Origin: Psychrobacillus sp. FSL H8-0483
GTDB taxonomy: Bacteria > Bacillota > Bacilli > Bacillales_A > Planococcaceae
Assembly (NCBI RefSeq): GCF_038637725.1
Contig: NZ_CP152052.1
Coordinates: forward strand, 4,072,830-4,136,829
DNA: 64,000 nt
Reading direction: 5' to 3'
The position numbers and the translations under genes were made by a program. Each line of letters opens with the position of its first letter. The stretch's first letter is position 1. The notes below the pieces were generated by a model that saw nothing but the letters and a program-made list of their open reading frames with translations, was not told where the DNA came from and did not search any database. Shown one piece after another: positions 18,212 to 26,572 of this stretch.

Positions 18212-18244
18212 GCTTGGAGATACATTTCCTAGCTTATTTTTATG
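18206..18244 (+). terminator. Terminator of the 17840 gene
   Basis: AATAAGCTTGG pairs with CCTAGCTTATT (one mismatch) and is followed by TTTTA. Confidence 0.7.
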
Positions 18245-18289
18245 TGAATTTTTATTTGCCTATGAAATAAATTATGGTTTATTCAAAAT

Positions 18290-18650
18290 CAACCAATCTC
18301 TGTGTGTAGTAAATGTGTCCCTATTAAGGGTGATAACTTGGTAGCAGCCTTTCCTCCATCGGCATTACCCAACTTCATTGATACTACGCTGCTATCCGAC
18401 TCCCTACAACGGCATTTGGTTTCCTTGCTTATTATCGCTTGTACACCATACTCTTCTATAAGAAGAAAAGACCGGTAGGGTCTCCCGAGTTGCCGTATCA
18501 TATCAATGTGTGACGTGCCAAGGTCTCTGACTCCGGAGAGGTTTTATCCTTCTTGCCTTTAACGATGGATAAAATGTAGATTTCTGCTGTGCTTAAGGCA
18601 TCAGCCCTCTCGATTTACTAACATTATGGAGCTCAAAGGCTCTTCCCCTA
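18290..18650 (-). mobile_element. Probable group II intron/retroelement relic
   Basis: On the minus strand the segment has a higher G+C than its surroundings and reads GGCAACTCGGGAGACCCTAC, later AAGTTGGGTAATGCCGATGG and AAGGCTGCTACCAAG. To my memory these resemble the RNA region that precedes the reverse transcriptase in certain bacterial group II introns, which gives conceptual peptides such as LGRPYRSF and KLGNADGGKAA. No reverse-transcriptase gene follows, so only a truncated copy is left. Identification rests on recalled motif style and is uncertain. Confidence 0.38.
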
Positions 18651-18655
18651 AAGAA

Positions 18656-18703
18656 AGAAGTATCAAAGACATTGTTCTGTTCTTTGATACTTCTATAAAA
18701 AAA
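18656..18703. terminator. Hairpin terminator adjoining the leftmost att repeat
   Basis: AAGTATCAAAGA pairs with TCTTTGATACTT across a 9-nt loop and is followed by TATAAAAAAAA. A relative with the same flank is at 25139-25195. Confidence 0.75.
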
Positions 18704-18708
18704 ACAAA

Positions 18709-18762
18709 CTATGTGATTACTTATGATACGGTTCTCCGTGGTGCATCTAAGTGAGGTTTTCT
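18709..18762. repeat. rlmH-type attachment repeat (att-1), direct repeat plus inverted arm
   Basis: ATTACTTATGATACGGTTC (18716-18734) is the complement of the last codons of rlmH and identical to att-4 at 31412-31430. It continues as CCGTGGTGCATCTAAGTGAG, whose ATCTAAGTG is an imperfect inversion of CTTATGAT. The whole 46 bp recurs at 20634-20681 with three mismatches. Confidence 0.85.
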
Positions 18763-18776
18763 GTAAAATATATACT

Positions 18777-20579
18777 TCAATCTACTTTACTAATCATTTC
18801 ATCATATACAATTTGAAGTTTGTCTAAAATCATTTGTAAATCCTTGTTGCTATATAAAGCTCCGAGGGCATTTAATATTTCCGATTCATTTAATTCTTCA
18901 ATTGATATAGTTTCAGTGTGAATACGAGTATATTTGGCTTCTTGTTTAAGTCCTTTTTTGTTAAAATTAATGCCCTTTTCTTTAATATTCTCCATCAATA
19001 GAACACGTTTATCTGCTTCAATTGGACCTATTTCTAACGTAAAGTACAGCGAACCTAAATGAATATCCATCCAAAATAGAAATGGTCCATTATCCCACCA
19101 CCATTTTTCTCTTGTTTCTCCTAAGTTTTCTTTAAACGCGTCAAACAAAGGAATTTTAAATGATAGATTTCGTGCTGATACTCGATAATGATTTTCAGGG
19201 ATGTTTTTAGATACCATCCATTTTTTAAATGCATTTTTAACTTGTATCTTTTGTTCATCTAATGAAGGGTTTTCCATCACAGGAGGAACTATTTCTTCTT
19301 TTATCAGACTTTGACTATTTAACACTGTAGCTACTTGCTTACGCAACAATGTAAATTCTGAACTATTATATAAATCTACCATTACCTGTGTAAGTTCAAT
19401 CATATCATCCCATTTGTTTACATCCATCTTTTGTGTGAAAAATCGTGTATAACGAGATTTTTCTAATTTTGAACTTTCTTTAATCGACAACCCGACTTTT
19501 TCTAGTTTTTCAAGTAGTGAAAGACGCCCACCAAATTCCATTGGTCCTATTTCTGCAATAAGACACAAGCGATTATCATTTGTTCGATCAAACCAAACGA
19601 TTATTCCTTTTCTTAACCAATAATTTGGTTCTCTTAATGGAATTTGTCCAATAGAATCCCATTCAGGTGGAAGTAAATTTGGAATAGTTGGATGTGCATT
19701 ATAAAGAACATCTTCCTTAAACTGTTGACGAATAAAATGTTCAAAGCTATAGGATAGGATATTTTTACCGTGGTTGAAAATATAGTTAATAGTATTTTTA
19801 TACTTCGCCATAAACTCAAATTGATATCCTAAATCAAATTGCAATTGTTTATTAAAAATAGATGTTTTTTCAAATAGCGTTTGAATTGTTGGTCTATGAT
19901 TACTATATATCTCTATTGCTTGCATTATTTGATCTTGATTTGGATAAAATTTTTCTCTTAACATTTGATTATAATCTTCAATAAATGTATAAACATTATC
20001 GCTTAATTGATCCCTATATAACATAAGAACTATATGTAAAATCGATTCAATACGTTCATAAGTAAGAATAAAATATTGTTGATTAGAAGGCTCTTCTCCA
20101 TCAAGTGTTAAATAAATCGGAATGATTGTAAAATCTTTAAAAATATTTTGTATATAAATTAAATAATCATCTAACTGATTTTTCGATTCTGTAGAATAAA
20201 ATTTATTTTCAATCAGAAATACAGATTTCAATTGTTGATTTACTATAAGTAAATCGATAAATCGATTATTATCGGTTTTAACTTCACGATATACATGACT
20301 TTCTATTAATGAATGATTAAGAATTTCACCTACTGCTTCATATTGTAATTTATCGCCATTTTCATCTATTAAGATCAGGTGTTCAAGCATTTTACGTAAG
20401 AAATAATCACGTAAGCCATGATTTTCTTTCGGGTCTAGCAGCCACGCCAAAATATTCGAATGACGGATTTCATAGTTTTCTAATTTTAAGATTTTTAATG
20501 CATTGAACGAGTTCACTTGCTGATTGAGTTGCTGAAAGGTTTTATCATTTTCTAACTCAAATAAATCTCGACTTTCCAT
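18777..20579 (-). CDS. PD-(D/E)XK nuclease family protein with duplicated C-terminal domain
   Basis: A 600-aa protein. Residues 30-60 (NYEIRHSNILAWLLDP) and the core around 99-126 mark the PDDEXK_4 nuclease family: Asp109 in RFIDLLIVN, then Glu124-Asn-Lys126 in FLIENKFYST. Residues ~322-414 and ~493-586 are two copies of one domain: IAEIGPMEFGGRLSLLEKLE and TLEIGPIEADKRVLLMENIK align, each followed by KSRYTRF/AKYTRIH. It is the only gene between two SCC-like att repeats, so it is a one-gene cassette. Relatives of this nuclease family often occur in defence islands. A role against foreign DNA is an inference; there is no partner methylase. Confidence 0.82.
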   Translation of the reverse strand: MESRDLFELENDKTFQQLNQQVNSFNALKILKLENYEIRHSNILAWLLDPKENHGLRDYFLRKMLEHLILIDENGDKLQYEAVGEILNHSLIESHVYREVKTDNNRFIDLLIVNQQLKSVFLIENKFYSTESKNQLDDYLIYIQNIFKDFTIIPIYLTLDGEEPSNQQYFILTYERIESILHIVLMLYRDQLSDNVYTFIEDYNQMLREKFYPNQDQIMQAIEIYSNHRPTIQTLFEKTSIFNKQLQFDLGYQFEFMAKYKNTINYIFNHGKNILSYSFEHFIRQQFKEDVLYNAHPTIPNLLPPEWDSIGQIPLREPNYWLRKGIIVWFDRTNDNRLCLIAEIGPMEFGGRLSLLEKLEKVGLSIKESSKLEKSRYTRFFTQKMDVNKWDDMIELTQVMVDLYNSSEFTLLRKQVATVLNSQSLIKEEIVPPVMENPSLDEQKIQVKNAFKKWMVSKNIPENHYRVSARNLSFKIPLFDAFKENLGETREKWWWDNGPFLFWMDIHLGSLYFTLEIGPIEADKRVLLMENIKEKGINFNKKGLKQEAKYTRIHTETISIEELNESEILNALGALYSNKDLQMILDKLQIVYDEMISKVD

Positions 20580-20625
20580 CTAATTTCACTCCTACACTTC
20601 ACTTTTCTTTGACTACTTCTTATAA

Positions 20626-20681
20626 AAATACACTTACTTATGATAAGGTTCCCCGTGGTGTATCTAAGTGAGGTTTTTCTT
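20626..20681. repeat. rlmH-type attachment repeat (att-2)
   Basis: CACTTACTTATGATAAGGTTC (20631-20651) followed by CCCGTGGTGTATCTAAGTGAGG. It matches att-1 over ~46 bp with three mismatches and matches the rlmH end with a few changes. TATCTAAGTG is an imperfect inversion of the ACTTATGATA arm, as at SCC ends. Confidence 0.85.
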
Positions 20682-21050
20682 ATTCATTTAAGAAATTTTC
20701 CTAATGAAATAATAATTTTTAATATACTTTATGTATAAATTAACAGTGACCGGTTCGTCTCCATTTCAGAAATCGGTCACTTAAACCCTTTAAAGTTGCC
20801 GCTTTTGCTCTTTTTCCATGATTCAGGCTTCTACCCCATCCAAAAACAACAATCATTTAGAAAACAGCCTTTTTTTTAAACCCTAAACGTTTTTCCTATT
20901 AGTAGCACAATTTTTTCGAAACATAGTTTTATCAGGAACACTTCTGAACCATAGAAGGATAGCAAAGCAAGTAACAATTCTGATACAGCAGCCTCTGATA
21001 GGTTGTTATATACAGAATAGGAAAGAAATTTTTTCAAATTCCCTAGTTCA
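20682..21050. other. Gene-free stretch inside the second cassette
   Basis: It contains an inverted repeat AGTGACCG/CGGTCACT (20745-20781) of unknown role and AT-rich sequence. No start codon with a ribosome-binding site leads into a credible gene. Confidence 0.5.
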
Positions 21051-21422
21051 TTATTTTAGATGTTCATTTAGAACGTTCTCTTCCAAGATATCAAATGTAT
21101 CGCCATACACTTTGATAATATGCTTTTCTCCCCATGTACATAGCGAATTTAAGATACCTTGTAAGCTCCATCCATATTCACTTAGCTCATACTCCACTTT
21201 TGGTGGAATTTGATTATAAACAATTCTATTAATGACTCCATCTTCCTCTAATTCGCGTAATTGTTGGGTTAACATCTTCTGTGTAATATCTGGCATAAGA
21301 CGTTTCAATTCACTTGTTCGTTTCTTCCCGTGTGTTAAATGGCATAGAATCACACATTTCCACTTTCCTCCTATCACCTCTAGCGTCGCTTCTACTGAAA
21401 TATTGTATTTCTTTTTCTTCAT
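21051..21422 (-). CDS. HxlR-family winged-helix regulator
   Basis: A 123-aa HxlR/MarR-like repressor. The domain core VIGGKWKCVILCHLTHGKKR (Cys in the N-terminal part) then ITQKMLTQQLRELEEDGVI forms the winged helix. In relatives such as YodB/HypR, a Cys near this place reacts with quinones or aldehydes. It is transcribed away from the MFS/aldo-keto reductase genes, and the intergenic region carries a perfect palindrome at 21448-21476, its likely operator. The start is the ATG at 21422 behind GAGGAAATATAT. Confidence 0.88.
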   Translation of the reverse strand: MKKKKYNISVEATLEVIGGKWKCVILCHLTHGKKRTSELKRLMPDITQKMLTQQLRELEEDGVINRIVYNQIPPKVEYELSEYGWSLQGILNSLCTWGEKHIIKVYGDTFDILEENVLNEHLK

Positions 21423-21447
21423 ATATATTTCCTCCTCATGTATAGGA

Positions 21448-21476
21448 ACTTAAAAGTACCTATAGTACTTTTAAGT
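21448..21476. promoter_or_regulatory. Probable HxlR operator (12-bp perfect palindrome)
   Basis: ACTTAAAAGTAC and GTACTTTTAAGT are exact inverted copies with a 5-nt spacer. The centre AGTAC-CTATA-GTACT has the TAC-N7-GTA form reported for YodB/HxlR operators. It lies between the divergent regulator and efflux genes, so one site can control both. Confidence 0.75.
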
Positions 21477-21602
21477 GCGTACTTCTCTATTTATTTCATA
21501 TGTATCATAATAGCATTTATCGGTTGAGTTTTAATGTAATTATTTTTAGTTTACTTAAAACAAGATCGTTCATACATTACCAAATTATTAAGGAGGAGAA
21601 AA

Positions 21603-22814
21603 ATGTCTTTAGATAAAAAACAAAGTACATTAGCACTGTTTGCCTTAGCTATTAGTGCATTTGCAATAGGAACAACAGAATTTATCAGTGTAGGCCTATT
21701 ACCATTAATAGCGAATGATTTACAAATTTCTGTTACGACAGCAGGCTTAACAGTTTCCTTATATGCATTAGGAGTAACATTTGGGGCACCGATTCTAACA
21801 TCCATTACCTCTAGTATGTCACGAAAGTCATTACTACTTTGGATTATGGTTATTTTTATTATAGGTAATAGTATTGCTGCAAGTGCGACAAGCACTGGTG
21901 TGTTACTTGTTGCTCGTGTTATTTCTGCCTTTTCACATGGAGTCTTTATGTCCATTGGCTCTACCATCGCTGCAGATTTAGTACCGGAAAATCGAAGAGC
22001 TAGTGCCATATCCATTATGTTTTCAGGACTCACGGTAGCCACTGTAACAGGTGTACCATTGGGAACATTTATTGGACAACAATTTGGTTGGAGAATGGCC
22101 TTTATCATCATCATTGTCATCGGAGTTACAGCCTTAATCGCGAATAGTATCCTGATTCCATCTAGTTTACGAAAAGGTACTCGTACAACGTTTCGTGATC
22201 AGTTCAAATTAGTGACAAATGGTCGCTTATTACTTTTATTTATGATTACTGCCTTAGGTTATGGAGGAACATTCGTTGTCTTTACTTATCTATCACCGAT
22301 GCTACAGGAAATAACAGGATATAAAGAAGGAACAGTTGCTGTGATTCTTCTTGTATATGGTATTGCGATCGCTATTGGCAACATGGTAGGTGGAAAGCTT
22401 TCTAATCACAATCCGATTAGAGCATTATTTTACATGTTTATTGTACAAGCGGTGATACTATTTATCCTGATGTTTACGGCACCATTTAAAATAGCAGGAT
22501 TGATTACCATTTTCTTAATGGGGGTTCTAGCTTTTATGAATGTGCCGGGATTACAAGTGTATGTAGTCATGTTAGCAGAACGATTTGTACCTACTGGAGT
22601 AGATATGGCGTCGGCCATCAATATTGCTGCATTTAACGCTGGAATTGCAATTGGATCCTACTTAGGTGGTATTGTCACAGACTCTATTGGACTGATTCAC
22701 ACCTCTTGGGTAGGAGCACTTATGGTACTGATAGCTGCCATCCTTGCAGGTTGGAGTGCATCCCTTGAAAGAAAAGACCAAAAAGGGGATAAATTGAAGG
22801 AGGTTGTTTCCTAA
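21603..22814 (+). CDS. MFS efflux transporter, DHA1 type
   Basis: A 403-aa, 12-helix permease. ISAFAIGTTEFISVGLLP is the TM1 signature of the AraJ/YdhP-like drug:H+ antiporter-1 group, and ARVISAFSHGVFMSIG the motif-C region. AAGGAGGAGAAAA precedes the ATG. Divergent from an HxlR regulator and followed by an aldo-keto reductase gene, it probably exports a toxic small molecule; which one is unknown. Confidence 0.88.
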   Translation: MSLDKKQSTLALFALAISAFAIGTTEFISVGLLPLIANDLQISVTTAGLTVSLYALGVTFGAPILTSITSSMSRKSLLLWIMVIFIIGNSIAASATSTGVLLVARVISAFSHGVFMSIGSTIAADLVPENRRASAISIMFSGLTVATVTGVPLGTFIGQQFGWRMAFIIIIVIGVTALIANSILIPSSLRKGTRTTFRDQFKLVTNGRLLLLFMITALGYGGTFVVFTYLSPMLQEITGYKEGTVAVILLVYGIAIAIGNMVGGKLSNHNPIRALFYMFIVQAVILFILMFTAPFKIAGLITIFLMGVLAFMNVPGLQVYVVMLAERFVPTGVDMASAINIAAFNAGIAIGSYLGGIVTDSIGLIHTSWVGALMVLIAAILAGWSASLERKDQKGDKLKEVVS

Positions 22815-22888
22815 GTAGTAAATGTGTGAAATTACCAAATATAGAACGATCTCATTTCTCATAATAAAAATTTGGAGGTTTATTTATA

Positions 22889-23731
22889 ATGATTAAAAAC
22901 ATACAAGATACAACTACTTTGCATAATGGTGTAAAAATGCCTTGGTTTGGAATTGGGGTTTTTAAAGTAGAAGAGGGCCCTGAACTGGTTAATGCCGTTA
23001 AATTTGCAATTAAACATGGGTATCGTAGTGTTGATACAGCAGCTATTTATGAAAATGAAGAAGGAGTTGGACAAGCTATTCGAGAAGGGATAAATGAAGC
23101 TGGTATCCCAAGAGAAGAACTATTTATAACATCGAAAGTTTGGAATTCTGACTTAGGTTACGAATCAACTTTATTAGCTTATGAAACAAGCCTAAAGAAA
23201 CTTGATCTTGAGTATTTAGATTTATACCTTATTCACTGGCCAGTAGAAGGTAAATTTAAGGAAGCTTGGCGTGCATTAGAGACTCTTTATAAAGAAGGAA
23301 GAGTAAAGGCTATTGGAGTAAGTAACTTCCAAGTCCACCATCTGGAGGACTTAATGAACGATGCTGAAATTAAACCGATGGTCAACCAGGTAGAATACCA
23401 TCCACGTTTAACTCAGAAAGAAATTCAAGCCTTTTGTCAAGAACATGGAATTCAGTTAGAAGCTTGGTCACCATTAATGCAAGGTCAATTATTAGATAAT
23501 CTAGTATTACAAGAAATTGCAAATAAGTATAACAAGACCATTGCCCAAATTATTTTACGATGGGATTTACAAAATGGTGTTGTAACCATTCCAAAATCCA
23601 CGAAGGAATATCGAATTGTTGAGAACCCAACTGTATTTGACTTCGAACTAACAAAAGAAGAGATGCAGCGAATTGATGAGCTAAATCAAAATCATCGAGT
23701 AGGACCAGACCCTGACAACTTTGATTTTTAA
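22889..23731 (+). CDS. Aldo/keto reductase
   Basis: A 280-aa NADPH-dependent TIM-barrel reductase of the YvgN/2,5-diketo-gluconate type. The catalytic set is visible: Asp in SVDTAAIYENE with Tyr two turns on, Lys in FITSKVWNSD, His in LYLIHWPV; cofactor-site IPKSTKEYRIVEN is near the end. GGAGG lies upstream of the ATG, 74 nt after the efflux gene stop. Aldehydes such as methylglyoxal are common substrates of this branch, which fits an electrophile-response cassette with the HxlR gene. Confidence 0.92.
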   Translation: MIKNIQDTTTLHNGVKMPWFGIGVFKVEEGPELVNAVKFAIKHGYRSVDTAAIYENEEGVGQAIREGINEAGIPREELFITSKVWNSDLGYESTLLAYETSLKKLDLEYLDLYLIHWPVEGKFKEAWRALETLYKEGRVKAIGVSNFQVHHLEDLMNDAEIKPMVNQVEYHPRLTQKEIQAFCQEHGIQLEAWSPLMQGQLLDNLVLQEIANKYNKTIAQIILRWDLQNGVVTIPKSTKEYRIVENPTVFDFELTKEEMQRIDELNQNHRVGPDPDNFDF

Positions 23732-23784
23732 ATAAAATAGGGCATAAGATAACATAAAAAAACAGACATTTTTCCTCTAATAAA

Positions 23785-23960
23785 TGAACTGCACCCCATT
23801 TTTAGACACATCTATCAATTGGAGGTGTAGTTTTTTATGGATAAATATACTTTAGAACAAAATTAGCTGCTGTTCATGAGTTATAAACTTGGTTTTACAG
23901 TTTTCTTACCAACATAGCATAATTTCATGAAGCACAATGCTTAATTGTCAAAGTGAACGT
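23785..23960 (+). mobile_element. IS3-family (IS150-like) insertion sequence relic
   Basis: TGAACTGCACCCCATTTTTAG has the end sequence style of IS3/IS150 elements, followed by AATTGGAGGTGTAG and ATGGATAAATATACTTTAGAAC (shown in part), the start of an OrfA-like protein (MDKYTLEQ). A frameshift within ten codons and loss of the rest show only the left end remains. Confidence 0.65.
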
Positions 23961-23990
23961 CTAATGTATTCCGTTCACTTTGATTTTAAA

Positions 23991-24016
23991 AACCGCACTT
24001 ACTTATGATATGGTTC
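23991..24016. repeat. rlmH-type attachment repeat (att-3)
   Basis: AACCGCACTTACTTATGATA then TGGTTC matches the rlmH 3' end at 31898-31923 at 24 of 26 bases. It lies next to AACGT…CGTTCACTTT hairpin sequence. No rlmH gene is attached, so it is a second copy of the site, not the gene end. Confidence 0.9.
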
Positions 24017-24300
24017 ACCTCAACATGGATACTAGCGACTTTTTTCAAACGCTCAAAAAGATAAGAATAGAAAAATATCAATTTTCTACCAATATATATC
24101 CATTAGTAAGGTGACAAACTATGATGCCTATAAATACATTCTACTTGGTAGTGAAAAGCGTTTCCGCTTATTTCAGAAACGTCCCCGTTATTTTGAGTAC
24201 ATGTCTTAACATTCCTTATGTACTGTTCCCCGTTATAAAACAATATGAGGTTATCTTATGACGGTTTCAGAAATTCTTTTTCTTAACTAATACAATTTAC
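24017..24300. other. Gene-free stretch right of att-3
   Basis: AT-rich, no credible gene. GGTGAAAAGC-GTTTCC near 24150-24175 looks like a cre site but has an extra base. I see no other structure. Confidence 0.4.
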
Positions 24301-24302
24301 TC

Positions 24303-24352
24303 AATATCTATTTCTATTTCTATTTCTATTTCTATTTCTATTTCTATTTCCA
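24303..24352. repeat. Hexanucleotide tandem repeat (TATTTC)n
   Basis: About eight consecutive six-base units, TATTTC, from 24305 to 24350. The stop codon of the decayed zinc-ribbon gene falls inside the array. Confidence 0.9.
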
Positions 24353-24600
24353 TCTTTCCAGCTTATTTAAATTTCTAACGAACATGCCTGCAAAAATTTT
24401 GGGAAACCCATTTCCATACACTTTCCTTTTACAAACTCCTTCATCTCTTCTACGGATATATTTTTTTGAGTAAACTCTCCTTCCTGATAACAATGCTTAC
24501 AATACGATGAGCTTTTTTCAGAATTTCTTTCAGTACCTCTATCTTCTGATTTCTTAATTGGCATGGAACAGCTTTGGCATTTTTTATATTCTTTCATCAT
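24344..24600 (-). pseudogene. Zinc-ribbon protein, frameshifted
   Basis: The first ~70 codons give two CxxC pairs (KCQSCSMPIK and YCKHCYQEGEF), then VEEMKEFVKGKCMEMGFPK, as in small bacterial zinc-ribbon proteins of ~85 aa. After an A4T5 run the frame is lost to …CSLEI-stop at 24367. One base added there restores the family-like end FAGMFVRNLNKLERWK and a stop at 24344-24346. A ribosome-binding site GGAGGAAC precedes ATG 24600. The truncated protein might still fold around zinc. Confidence 0.75.
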
Positions 24601-24614
24601 AGTTCCTCCACATT

Positions 24615-24859
24615 TTATCCATTCTGCCCTAGTACTTTATAATTTTTTTTAATTCTTTTTAATTGAGGTGCTGTAAGTTCATTTTCTCTTCGCTTTAACA
24701 AAGTTAAAAATGCTTCTTTTTATCCTTATTAGATAAGTTTTGTATAACTTCTTTTATACCTTCAAGATTATGATTGTTAACTAACTCCTGTGCTAGTTCA
24801 ATATTTGGTTCTTCATCACGACGTTGTAACTTCGAAGCTAACTTAGGTACTATCGTCAT
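24615..24859 (-). pseudogene. Small hypothetical helical protein, frameshifted
   Basis: From ATG 24859 (AGAGGG 6 nt upstream) the frame reads MTIVPKLASKLQRRDEEPNI… to KDKKKHF-stop. A one-base shift in an A-rich run continues as AFLTLLKRRENELTAPQLKR to a stop at 24615, which then leads directly to the zinc-ribbon gene. Both look like a two-gene operon disabled by homopolymer indels. Function unknown. Confidence 0.6.
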
Positions 24860-25138
24860 ATTATCCCTCTTTTAAGTTGATATCATTCTATTCACATAAT
24901 ATGATATTAATCAGACAATATTATGGATTAAGTTTTACAGTATTTACTGGGACAAAGATTTATAAAAAAGCAGAAATACACGATTTCCATTTAAGAAAAT
25001 CGTTTAAAAGAAATCAGCAGAAAAGGGAAGGAACATAAGCTTGGCATGCTTCCTATTGTATCCCCAAAAGAACAAAAATCTTCCTATAGCATAATTAATG
25101 AGATTACAGTTATCCCTTTATATAAAATTGAAAAAAAG
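24860..25138. other. Gene-free stretch left of the nucleoside operon
   Basis: Holds the probable promoter of the minus-strand pair at 24.6 kb and AT-rich sequence. An open frame over 25046-25405 overlaps a hairpin and the transporter gene and has no protein-like character. Confidence 0.4.
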
Positions 25139-25195
25139 AAGTATCAAGAACATTTAGTAGTTCTTGATACCTCTATAAAAAAAACTGACTATGTG
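25139..25195. repeat. Copy of the att-1 flanking hairpin, with a decayed att core
   Basis: A hairpin GTATCAAGAAC/GTTCTTGATAC is followed by a 30-bp stretch at 25166-25195 (GATACCTCTATAAAAAAAAC…ATGTG) that equals 18686-18715 at 27 of 30 positions. The att core that follows att-1 is not intact here. It also serves as terminator for the nucleoside operon or marks an old cassette end. Confidence 0.65.
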
Positions 25196-25300
25196 CGTAC
25201 TAATGGTTTTGTTACTAATACAATTTCCACTAATATTTTTTATTACATTCCTAACCAAATATCGTTTCAAAGCAGAAACAAACATGATAAAGAATATCTA

Positions 25301-26572
25301 TTAAGCAACATTATTTACATTCTTAATTGCATCACGGTCATTCTTGTATTTAAAACTTACAGCAAAAACGATTGCAAGGACGAATGTATATACCGCAAAA
25401 ACTAACCAGATATTTTGCCAATCCCTCACTCCGTTAATTGTAAAATAATCCACCAGTCTCCCACTAAGAACAGCGCCTACATAGGCACCGATTCCGTTGA
25501 CCATTGTCATGAATAAGCCTTGTGCACTTCCACGAATTCGACGATCCACTTCCCTTTCAACAAACATAGATCCGGAAATATTAAAGAAATCAAATGCAGC
25601 GCCATATACAATCATTGATAATAGCAATAAGATGACACCAACATTAGATGGATTGCCATAGGCGAAAAGAATAAAGCGTAATGTCCACGCCACCATACTC
25701 AACAACATTACCGTCTTAATTCCAAATTTACGTAAGAAAAAAGGAATGGCAAGAATAAAGAACACTTCAGCAATTTGTCCCATTGATAATAAAATGGCTG
25801 GATATTTAACAACAAGACTGTCTTTATAGTTAGCGATTGACGCAAAATCATGTAAAAATGGATCAGCAAATACAAGGTTAATTTGCAACGCAGCACCTAG
25901 CAGCATAGCAAAACTGAAAAAGATAGCCATTCTCTTTTGCTTAAATAATACGAAAGCATCTAGACCTAAAAGACTTACTAACGACTTATCCTTTTTGACA
26001 TTTGATGTTGGATTATCTGGCAGTGTAAATGAATAAAGTGCAAGTAAGAAGGAGGCCCCCGCAGCCATGTAAAGCTGGATATTACTTAACTCAAGTCCAC
26101 CAAGACTAATTACCCACATTGCAAGAATAAAACTAATTGTTCCAAAAACACGAACAGAAGGGAAGTCTTTCGTTGTATCAAGCCCTTCTTTTTCTAAGCA
26201 AAAATATGAAATCGTATAAGATAAAGAAATCGTCGGCATGTAAACCATTGCGTTTAAAAGCATAGCCCAAAACATAAGATTAGGTTCCGAAATCCCGGCA
26301 GCTGAAAATAAAAAAATCGCTCCAAGGAAATGGCAAATTCCATATAATCTATTTGCCTTTATCCAACGATCTGCAATAATCCCTACAAGAGTTGGCATTA
26401 GAAGAGAAGCAAGTCCTATTGTGCTATAAACACCTCCAACTTGTGTGCCGGAAAAATGCAAAGTATTGAACATATATGAGCCAAGTGTAACAAGCCAACA
26501 TCCCCAAATAAAAAACTGAAGAGACATCATAATTTTAAGTCGTGATTTTATAGTCATTTTTTCCTCCAACAA
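25301..26572 (-). CDS. Nucleoside:H+ symporter, NupG/XapB-like MFS
   Basis: A 423-aa, 12-helix transporter. FFIWGCWLVTLGSYMF in TM1, LIGIIADRW-like VGIIADRWIKANR in loop 2-3 and SGSMFVEREVDRRIRGSAQG fit the nucleoside-specific pfam03825 group. It is the second gene after a nucleoside hydrolase and the operon starts with a guanine riboswitch. It would import purine nucleosides to be cleaved inside. Confidence 0.9.
   Translation of the reverse strand: MLEEKMTIKSRLKIMMSLQFFIWGCWLVTLGSYMFNTLHFSGTQVGGVYSTIGLASLLMPTLVGIIADRWIKANRLYGICHFLGAIFLFSAAGISEPNLMFWAMLLNAMVYMPTISLSYTISYFCLEKEGLDTTKDFPSVRVFGTISFILAMWVISLGGLELSNIQLYMAAGASFLLALYSFTLPDNPTSNVKKDKSLVSLLGLDAFVLFKQKRMAIFFSFAMLLGAALQINLVFADPFLHDFASIANYKDSLVVKYPAILLSMGQIAEVFFILAIPFFLRKFGIKTVMLLSMVAWTLRFILFAYGNPSNVGVILLLLSMIVYGAAFDFFNISGSMFVEREVDRRIRGSAQGLFMTMVNGIGAYVGAVLSGRLVDYFTINGVRDWQNIWLVFAVYTFVLAIVFAVSFKYKNDRDAIKNVNNVA

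Noticed and set aside
18289..18501. 70-codon open frame on the minus strand
   Set aside because: It is an accidental frame in what looks like a structured RNA relic, not a protein.
24148..24176. cre site GTGAAAAGCGTTTCCGC
   Set aside because: Spacing is one base too long against the consensus and there is no gene to control.
24303..24352. CRISPR array
   Set aside because: The repeat unit is six bases without spacers; no cas genes are in the window.
25046..25405. Open frame of 119 codons on the plus strand
   Set aside because: It crosses a terminator-like hairpin and the 3' end of the nucleoside importer gene, has no clear family and weak start.
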